Source: JBEKVE01 sp049514335 (GTDB lineage: Bacteria > Actinomycetota > Acidimicrobiia > Acidimicrobiales > UBA8190). From it: 18,196 nt of DNA. Shown piece after piece: positions 12,996 to 18,196 of the stretch (positions within the stretch are counted from its first letter, which is position 1; each line of letters opens with the position of its first letter). Location: positions 1 to 18,196 of the forward strand of contig JBEKVE010000052.1 of assembly GCA_049514335.1 (NCBI GenBank). Direction: 5' to 3'. The translations under genes were made by a program, and so were the position numbers. The notes beneath the pieces were generated by a model that saw nothing but the letters and a program-made list of their open reading frames with translations, did no database searches and had not been told where the DNA came from.

Positions 12996-13643
12996 GTGGC
13001 GACGGCGAGCTCATCGTCGACCAAGACGAGCGGCAGCTCTTCTGTCTCGTTCTTGATCCTCGTGGTCATCATCGCGGTGGGCTACTTCGTGTTCCTGCGA
13101 CCGCGGGCCCAGGCCGCCCGCCGCCAGCGCGACACCCTCATGGAGCTGTCGGCCGGGGACGAGGTCCTGACCGGAGCGGGCATCTTCGGGACGGTCCTCG
13201 ACGTGGAGCCCGACCGGGTCACCCTCGAGACGGCGCCGGGCACCCGGATCACGGTCCTGCGCTCCACCATCGCCCGACGCATCACCGAGCCCACCGTGCT
13301 CGACACCGAATGGGACGAGCACGACGAGCACGAGGCGCGCGACGCCTACCACGAGTACGAGCAGGACCACGAGGACGACGAGCACGCCGGCGACCACGAC
13401 GAGCACGACCACGACGAGGTCGAAGGGCACGCAGACGAAGAGCGCGATGCGGACGCCGAGCAAGACGCGGACGCGGAGCACGCCGAGGCCGAGCCCAATG
13501 CGAACGCCGAGCACGACGAGGCCGTGCACGACGAGGCCGTGCACGACGAGGCCGACACCAAGGGCGCACCGGTCGTGGAGAACGGCGCCTCTTCCGACGG
13601 CGCCGAGCACACCTCCGACACCGAGGAGCAGGGCACGGCATGA
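12996..13643 (+). CDS. yajC: YajC, accessory subunit of the SecDF-YajC translocation complex, with acidic His-rich tail
   Basis: A 215-aa protein whose first half is YajC: a Ser/Thr-rich start, one transmembrane helix at about 18-34, the FLRPRAQAARRQRDTLMEL stretch and the family core GDEVLTGAGIFGTVLDV. YajC associates with SecD and SecF at the inner membrane. Family members are usually about 85-150 residues. Here residues 103-215 form an extra tail made mostly of Asp, Glu, Ala and His (14 His, for example at 109, 112, 119, 125, 130, 134, 137, 139), which should lie in the cytoplasm. Its DNA contains a 15-bp tandem repeat. The stop overlaps secD as ATGA. The start is uncertain: GTG 12996 has no ribosome binding site, and the frame is open upstream to GGAG 12941-12944 without an ATG, GTG or TTG. 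Confidence 0.9.
   Translation: MATASSSSTKTSGSSSVSFLILVVIIAVGYFVFLRPRAQAARRQRDTLMELSAGDEVLTGAGIFGTVLDVEPDRVTLETAPGTRITVLRSTIARRITEPTVLDTEWDEHDEHEARDAYHEYEQDHEDDEHAGDHDEHDHDEVEGHADEERDADAEQDADAEHAEAEPNANAEHDEAVHDEAVHDEADTKGAPVVENGASSDGAEHTSDTEEQGTA
13511..13553 (+). repeat. 15-bp tandem repeat in the yajC tail
   Basis: GCACGACGAGGCCGT at 13511-13525 and 13526-13540, then a 13-base third copy at 13541-13553. It encodes the HDEAV repeat (H173, H178, H183). Confidence 0.85.
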
Positions 13644-15172
13644 GACGCTCGCTCACCATCAGCCTCTTGGCCAGCGTCGCCATCGCCCTGATCGCTTTCG
13701 GCGCCACCCTGGGCGCGGGGTGGGCGCCCAAGCTCGGCCTCGACCTGGCGGGCGGATCCGAGGTCGTCTACAAGCCGGCCCACGCCATCTCGAGCGACCA
13801 GATGACCACCACCGTGAACATCATCCGGAACCGGATCGACGGCGCCGGGGTGTCGGGTTCCGACGTCAACTCCCAGGGCGGCAACGTGGTGGTGCAGTTC
13901 CCCGGTGAGAAGAACCCCAGGGCGCTCATCAACCTGATCGGCCAGACGGCCCAGCTCTACTTCCGCCCCGTGCTGTGCGGGGCGCCTCCCTACACGGCGC
14001 CGGCCAAGGGGACGGCACCGCCGTCGGCCACGCTTCCCACCTGTGGGTCGCAGTACCTGACCAACACCGCCAACCTGGCCGTCACGCCCGACTCGAGCGC
14101 CACCAACGGCTACAACGCCAACGCCGTCCCCGACGACCCGGCCTTCGCCCCCTACCAGTCCACCCAGGGCCAGGACGACAGTCCCACCGCCGACGTCCTG
14201 CTCGCCGCCGACCCGTCGGCCGGGGCCCAGCAGTACGACCGCTTCCTGTGCGGGCCCTCGGAGCTGCGCGGCGACGCCATCCACTCGGCCTCGGCCGTGT
14301 TCGACACGTCCATCGGGGCGTGGGCGGTGAGCTACACCCTCACCGGCTCGGGCTCGCCGGCATGGGACAAGGTGGCATCGGAGAACTTCCACCAGTACGT
14401 GGCCATCGACCTCGACGGCTACGTGGAGTCGGCGCCCATCATCCAGCCCACCCAGAGCACCTTCACGTCCTTCCAGGGAAAGGGCGAGATCAGCGGGAGC
14501 TTCACCGAGACCACGGCCAAGAACCTTGCCCTCGAGCTCAACTACGGCGCCCTGCCCGTGCGCCTCAACCTCCTGACCCAGGAGACGGTGTCGCCCAGCC
14601 TGGGCAAGTCCTCGCTCAAGGCGGGGCTCGTGGCCGGCATCGGGGGCCTCGTCCTCGTGCTCCTGTACACCATCCTGTACTACCGGGTCCTCGGCATCGT
14701 GGTGGTGGCGGGCCTGCTCACCACGGCCGCCCTGCTGTGGGCCATCGTCTCCGCGCTCGGCCATTCGGCCATGCACCTCACCCTCGACCTGGCCGGCGTC
14801 ACGGGCGTGATCGTGTCGGTCGGGATCACCGTGGACTCCTATATCGTGTATTTCGAGCGATTAAAGGACGAAACGCGTGCGGGCCGATCGGTCCGGACCA
14901 GCGTCGACCGGAGCTTCAGGGGCGCCTTCCGCACGGTCCTGGCCGCTGACTCGGTGTCGCTCGCCGCCGCCGTCGTGCTCTACATCTTCGCCGTGGGCAC
15001 CGTGCGCGGGTTCGCGTTCTTCCTCGGCTTGTCCACCCTGCTCGACATCTTCACCACGTTCTTCTTCACCCGGCCTCTCGTCATCATGCTGGGCCGCAGC
15101 CGGTGGATCACAGAAGCCGGGCGGTTCGGCGTGGCGCGGGGCCTCGCCATCGGGAGCGAGACGGCATCATGA
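13640..15172 (+). CDS. secD: Protein translocase subunit SecD
   Basis: A 510-aa RND-type membrane protein that works with SecF to pull translocated proteins across using the proton gradient. It has an N-terminal helix (about 5-27), the signature KLGLDLAGGSEVVY (31-44), a large extracytoplasmic P1 domain (about 45-320), then five C-terminal helices starting with SLKAGLVAGIGGLVLVLLYTILYY. GVIVSVGITVDSYIVYFERLKDE in helix 4 carries the conserved Asp. P1 includes a Pro/Ser/Ala-rich insertion (about 113-205) with three Cys (C113, C135, C204). ATG 13640 overlaps the yajC stop; GAGGAG lies at 13623-13628. The 3' end overlaps secF as ATGA. A local AT-rich patch with a TTA codon lies at 14838-14875. 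Confidence 0.96.
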   Translation: MRRSLTISLLASVAIALIAFGATLGAGWAPKLGLDLAGGSEVVYKPAHAISSDQMTTTVNIIRNRIDGAGVSGSDVNSQGGNVVVQFPGEKNPRALINLIGQTAQLYFRPVLCGAPPYTAPAKGTAPPSATLPTCGSQYLTNTANLAVTPDSSATNGYNANAVPDDPAFAPYQSTQGQDDSPTADVLLAADPSAGAQQYDRFLCGPSELRGDAIHSASAVFDTSIGAWAVSYTLTGSGSPAWDKVASENFHQYVAIDLDGYVESAPIIQPTQSTFTSFQGKGEISGSFTETTAKNLALELNYGALPVRLNLLTQETVSPSLGKSSLKAGLVAGIGGLVLVLLYTILYYRVLGIVVVAGLLTTAALLWAIVSALGHSAMHLTLDLAGVTGVIVSVGITVDSYIVYFERLKDETRAGRSVRTSVDRSFRGAFRTVLAADSVSLAAAVVLYIFAVGTVRGFAFFLGLSTLLDIFTTFFFTRPLVIMLGRSRWITEAGRFGVARGLAIGSETAS

Positions 15173-16596
15173 CGACCATCGAGACCGACGAGCTCTCCGA
15201 GCAGGAGCCGCAGGCGAAGCGGCCCAACCCCTTCGTCCGGCTGTACCGGGGCGAGACGTCCTTCGACTTCGTGGGCCGCCGACGGTGGTGGTACGCGCTG
15301 TCGGCTGTCGTGATCGTGGCCGGCATCGCCTCCTTCGGCGTGAAGGGGTTCAACTGGGGCATCGACTTCAAGGGTGGGACCTCGTGGCAGGTCCCCGCCC
15401 ACGGCGCCACCGTCAGCCAGGTGCAGACGGCCGTGACCAAGGCGGGCCTCACCGGAGCGACCATCCAGGTGCTCGGTGCGGGGTCCAACGCCACGGTGCA
15501 GGTCGAGGCCGACCTGAACAAGGAGTCGGCGGCCCAGCAGACCACGGTCAAGAACGCCGTGTCCGAAGCGCTCGGCACCATCGGCCACGTTCCCGCCGAG
15601 CAGGTGTCGATCTCCGACGTCGGACCCACCTGGGGCAGCCAGATCAGCGACAAGGCCCTTCTGGCCGTGCTCGTGTTCTTCGTGGTGGTGGTGATCTACA
15701 TCTCGTTCCGCTTCGAGTGGAAGATGGCCATCGCCGCACTGATCGCCGTGATCCACGACTTGCTCGTGACGGCGGGGGTCTATTCGCTCACCGGGTTCCA
15801 GGTCACGCCGGACACCGTCATCGCCGTCCTGACGATCTTGGGATATTCGCTGTACGACACGGTGGTGGTGTTCGACCGGGTGCGCGACAACAGCCGCGGC
15901 CTGGGGGCGTCGGGGCGGATGACGTACGAGGACGTGGTCAACCTCTCCATGAACCAGACCCTGGCCCGCTCGATGAACACCTCGCTCGTGGCCATCCTGC
16001 CCGTGCTGGCCGTGCTCGTCATCGGCGCCCAGCTCCTCGGGGCCACCACGCTGCAGTACTTCGGCCTGGCGCTCGTGATCGGGCTCACCTCGGGGGCGTA
16101 CTCGTCGATCTTCATCGCCTCCCCGGTGCTGTCGATGCTGAAGGAGCGCGAGCCCCGGTACATCAACATCCGGCGCAAGCTCGACACCCGCAGCGACCGC
16201 ACCGGCCTCCTGACCCCGCGTCAGGCGGCCGTGCTCGCCATGGCGGGCGGCTCGTCGGGCTCGCGCTCGGGTTCGGGGTCCTCGGGTGGCCGGGGTACAT
16301 CGGGATCGGCCTTGTCGGACGCCGCCGCAGCGCGCCGCCAGGCGGCGGTCCTGCGCCCGGGCTCGGCGGCGGCGCGCCGCAGCCGGCCGGCGGTGGACGA
16401 CGACGTGATCGAGGAGGACGCCGCGCTCAACCCGGTCCCGGCGCCGGCCCGCCGCAGCTCGGGCGGGGGCGGAGCGCGCGGCAGCGCCAACGGCTCGGGC
16501 GGCTCGGGCGGCGGCGCCAGGGCGTCGGGTCCCCAGCGGCCCGCCCCGCGGCCGCGCAAGGGCAAGGGCGGCAAGAAGGGCGGCCGCCGGCGCTGA
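15169..16596 (+). CDS. secF: Protein translocase subunit SecF, with long basic low-complexity C-terminal tail
   Basis: A 475-aa protein. A cytoplasmic N-terminus (1-40) leads to helix 1 (about 42-60), the SecF signature WGIDFKGGTSW, a periplasmic P4 domain (about 70-155) and five helices (160 to about 325) including ILGYSLYDTVVVFDRVRDN. The conserved SecF part ends near residue 345 (MLKEREPRYINIRRKLDTR). The remaining 130 residues are Ser/Gly/Ala-rich and end in a strongly basic KGKGGKKGGRRR; they should face the cytoplasm. ATG 15169 overlaps the secD stop as ATGA, so yajC, secD and secF are tightly coupled. SecF proteins are commonly 300-400 aa, so the tail is an addition, though shorter extensions are seen in actinobacteria. 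Confidence 0.96.
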   Translation: MTTIETDELSEQEPQAKRPNPFVRLYRGETSFDFVGRRRWWYALSAVVIVAGIASFGVKGFNWGIDFKGGTSWQVPAHGATVSQVQTAVTKAGLTGATIQVLGAGSNATVQVEADLNKESAAQQTTVKNAVSEALGTIGHVPAEQVSISDVGPTWGSQISDKALLAVLVFFVVVVIYISFRFEWKMAIAALIAVIHDLLVTAGVYSLTGFQVTPDTVIAVLTILGYSLYDTVVVFDRVRDNSRGLGASGRMTYEDVVNLSMNQTLARSMNTSLVAILPVLAVLVIGAQLLGATTLQYFGLALVIGLTSGAYSSIFIASPVLSMLKEREPRYINIRRKLDTRSDRTGLLTPRQAAVLAMAGGSSGSRSGSGSSGGRGTSGSALSDAAAARRQAAVLRPGSAAARRSRPAVDDDVIEEDAALNPVPAPARRSSGGGGARGSANGSGGSGGGARASGPQRPAPRPRKGKGGKKGGRRR

Positions 16597-16644
16597 CGGG
16601 TGGCAGATGCCCCGGCGCCCGGCGGCGTGCCGAGGCGCCCGAGG

Positions 16645-16656
16645 GCCCCATGGGGC
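16645..16656. repeat. Perfect 12-bp palindrome in front of the rel -10 box
   Basis: GCCCCATGGGGC is self-complementary and ends 3 bases before the rel -10 candidate, inside the promoter spacer region. It could be an operator or a transcript-end hairpin of secF; chance is also possible. Confidence 0.35.
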
Positions 16657-16659
16657 AGG

Positions 16660-16665
16660 TACGGT
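16660..16665 (+). promoter_or_regulatory. Candidate -10 box for leaderless rel (TACGGT)
   Basis: TACGGT ends 6 bases before GTG 16672. There is no ribosome binding site, so a leaderless message is likely. No clear -35. Confidence 0.4.
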
Positions 16666-16671
16666 GAATAG

Positions 16672-17916
16672 GTGGTCACCGTCGAACGCCTGGCTGCTCC
16701 CTTCCGCCGCCCGGCGGTGGGTGACGACCTGGTGGGGGGCGTGCTCAACGCCTACGACGCCCGCCGGCCGCGTTCGCAGGCGGGCGACCGCAAGCTGATC
16801 GCCCGGGCCGGGCAGATGGCGGAGGAGGCTCACCGGGGCCAGCTGCGCCGGACGGGGGAGCCCTACATCACCCACCCCGTGGCCGTGGCCACCATCGTGG
16901 CCGACCTCGGCCTCGATGCCCGGTCGGTGGCCGCCGCCCTCCTCCACGACGCCGTGGAGGACACCGGGCTCACCCTCGACACCGTGACCGAGGAGTTCGG
17001 GCCCGAGGTGGCCGTCATCGTCGACGGGGTCACCAAGCTCGACCGCCTGCAGTTCGACTCCAAAGAGGCCCAGCAGGCGGCCACGGTGCGCAAGATGCTC
17101 GTGGCCATGGCCGACGACTGGCGGGTGCTCGTCATCAAGCTGGCCGACCGGCTCCACAACATGCGCACGGTGGCGGTCATGCCGGAGTGGAAGCAGCGCC
17201 GCACCGCCCAGGAGACCCTCGACATCTACGCCCCCCTCGCCCACCGGCTCGGCATCCAGGAGCTCAAGTGGCAGCTCGAGGACCTGGCCTTCGCCACCTT
17301 GCACCCCAAGCGCTACGCCGAGATCGAGCAGATGGTGGCCACGCGTGCCCCCGAGCGCGACGAGTACCTGGCGCGGGTGCTCGTGGCCGTGCGCCAGCGC
17401 CTCGAGGCGTCGGGAGTGAAGGCCGACGTGACGGGTCGCCCCAAGCACCTGTGGAGCATCTACGAGAAGATGGTGGTGCGCGGCAAGGAGTTCGCCGAGA
17501 TCCACGACCTGGTCGGCATCCGCGTCATCGTGGAGTCGGAAAAGGACTGCTGGGCCGCGCTGGGCTCGATCCACGCCATCTGGAGCCCGGTGCAGGGGCG
17601 CTTCAAGGACTACATCAACAGCCCGAAGTTCAACCTCTACCAGTCGCTGCACACCACCGTGATCGGCCTCGAGGGAAAGCCCATCGAGGTCCAGATCCGC
17701 ACCAACGAGATGCACCGCCGGGCCGAGTACGGCATCGCCGCGCACTGGGGCTACAAGGAGCAGTCGAGACCCTCAAGCTCGACCTCGAGCAGGACGAGGT
17801 GTACGTCTTCACCCCCAAGGGCAAGGTCATGGCCCTGGCGGCGGGGGCGACACCCATCGACTTCGCCTACTCGATCCACACCGAGGTGGGGCACCGCTGC
17901 ATCGGGGCCAAGGTGA
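16672..17916 (+). pseudogene. rel: Bifunctional (p)ppGpp synthetase/hydrolase RelA/SpoT, 5' part, frame broken near 17763
   Basis: Residues 1-364 are an intact N-terminal half of a long RelA/SpoT protein. The HD hydrolase domain has THP (H68), HDAVED (H92, D93) and DRLHNMR. The synthetase domain has RPKHLWSIYEKM, the RFKDY motif of bifunctional enzymes, YQSLHTTV and EVQIRTNEMHRRAEYGIAAHWGYKE. The enzyme makes and degrades the alarmone (p)ppGpp during starvation. After GYKEQ the frame shifts to a meaningless Ser/Arg-rich tail of about 50 residues ending at 17916. The true continuation is in another frame, and about 35-40 residues normally found between the synthetase and TGS domains are absent. 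If real, the product would be a 414-aa Rel with both catalytic domains but no regulatory C-terminus. It could also be an assembly error. GTG 16672 is supported by the -10 box directly upstream. Confidence 0.85.
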
Positions 17917-18196
17917 ACGGCCGCCTGGTGCCGCTCGACACGCCCCTGCAGTCCGCCGACACGGTGGAGATCATCACCTCCAAGGTCCCCTCCGCCGGGC
18001 CGTCGCGCGACTGGCTCCAGATCGTGGCCTCGCCCCGGGCCCGCAACAAGATCCGGCAGTGGTTCTCGCGCGAGCGGCGCGAGGACGCCATCGAGAGCGG
18101 CCGCGACGAGCTCATCAAGGCGCTGCGGCGCGAGGGCCTGCCCGTGCAGAAGCTGGCCGCCTCCAACGCCCTCGAGCGCCTGGTCGCCGACATGAA
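17766..18196 (+). pseudogene. rel: RelA/SpoT 3' part (TGS domain onward) in a shifted frame, cut by window end
   Basis: Read in the frame one base before that of the 5' part, this stretch gives ETLKLDLEQDEVYVFTPKG and then AGATPIDFAYSIHTEVGHRC, the TGS domain. SRDWLQIVASPRARNKIRQW and FSRERRE of the helical region follow. It is open to the window end. This is the regulatory half that senses uncharged tRNA on the ribosome. It lacks its own obvious start or ribosome binding site and clearly belongs to the upstream rel gene; the two halves are separated by a frame change plus missing sequence. Confidence 0.85.

Noticed and set aside
13511..13553. CRISPR-like or mobile-element repeat
   Set aside because: The 15-bp copies are directly adjacent without spacers and encode an in-frame HDEAV repeat.
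14980..17745. Long minus-strand frame (921 codons) opposite secD, secF and rel, and a similar one at 10194-12977
   Set aside because: Same shadow effect. No recognisable domain, ribosome binding site or promoter.
17750..17780. Programmed ribosomal frameshift in rel
   Set aside because: No slippery heptamer, stop or pseudoknot-like element at the junction, and a frameshift alone cannot explain the missing 35-40 residues.

Overview
The window is very GC-rich and gene-dense. It comes from an actinobacterium (Actinomycetota); a deep lineage such as Acidimicrobiia is plausible, but that placement is inference. Evidence for an actinobacterium: a pgsA-patA-pimA phosphatidylinositol-mannoside cluster; an actinobacterial EF-G2-type paralogue; an actinobacterial-type SOS box; many GTG starts; and -10 boxes sitting directly in front of start codons, as in leaderless transcripts. 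The gene order pgsA - patA - pimA - (M48 protease) - pdxS - pdxT - yebC - ruvC - ruvA - ruvB - yajC - secD - secF - rel follows, with omissions, the order I recall for Mycobacterium tuberculosis Rv2612c to Rv2583c. There are no RNA genes, mobile elements, CRISPR arrays or attachment sites that I can support, and no gene-free stretch longer than about 230 bases.

Layout. Minus strand, 1-3196: a three-gene set read leftward, EF-G-like GTPase, luciferase-like flavin oxidoreductase and a DUF3817 membrane protein (cut by the window edge). The three genes are joined by 4-base stop/start overlaps. A 231-bp divergent region (3197-3427) separates them from everything else, which is on the plus strand.

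Plus strand, 3428-6475: CDP-alcohol phosphatidyltransferase, PIM acyltransferase and PimA-like mannosyltransferase, together a membrane phosphatidylinositol/PIM module. 6525-7913: a membrane-anchored M48-type metalloprotease with a long Gly/Arg/Gln-rich N-terminus. 7965-9635: PdxS and PdxT, the pyridoxal 5'-phosphate synthase pair. 9638-10390: YebC/TACO1-family protein. 10476-12809: RuvC, RuvA and RuvB for Holliday-junction processing, with a near-perfect LexA (SOS) box across the ruvC start codon and a candidate 20-aa leader peptide coupled to ruvA. 12996-16596: YajC, SecD and SecF, the accessory protein-translocation complex, linked by ATGA overlaps. YajC carries a long acidic, His-rich tail and SecF a long basic tail. 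16672-end: a bifunctional RelA/SpoT-type (p)ppGpp enzyme.

Most of the window is conserved housekeeping sequence. The strongest anomalies are these. (1) rel is broken: about 35-40 codons expected between the synthetase and TGS domains are missing and the reading frame changes there. (2) The SOS box overlaps the ruvC start codon. (3) The flavin oxidoreductase gene seems to start at a CTG overlapping the EF-G2 stop. (4) Several membrane proteins have unusual low-complexity charged tails. (5) secD has an isolated in-frame TTA codon within a local AT-rich patch.
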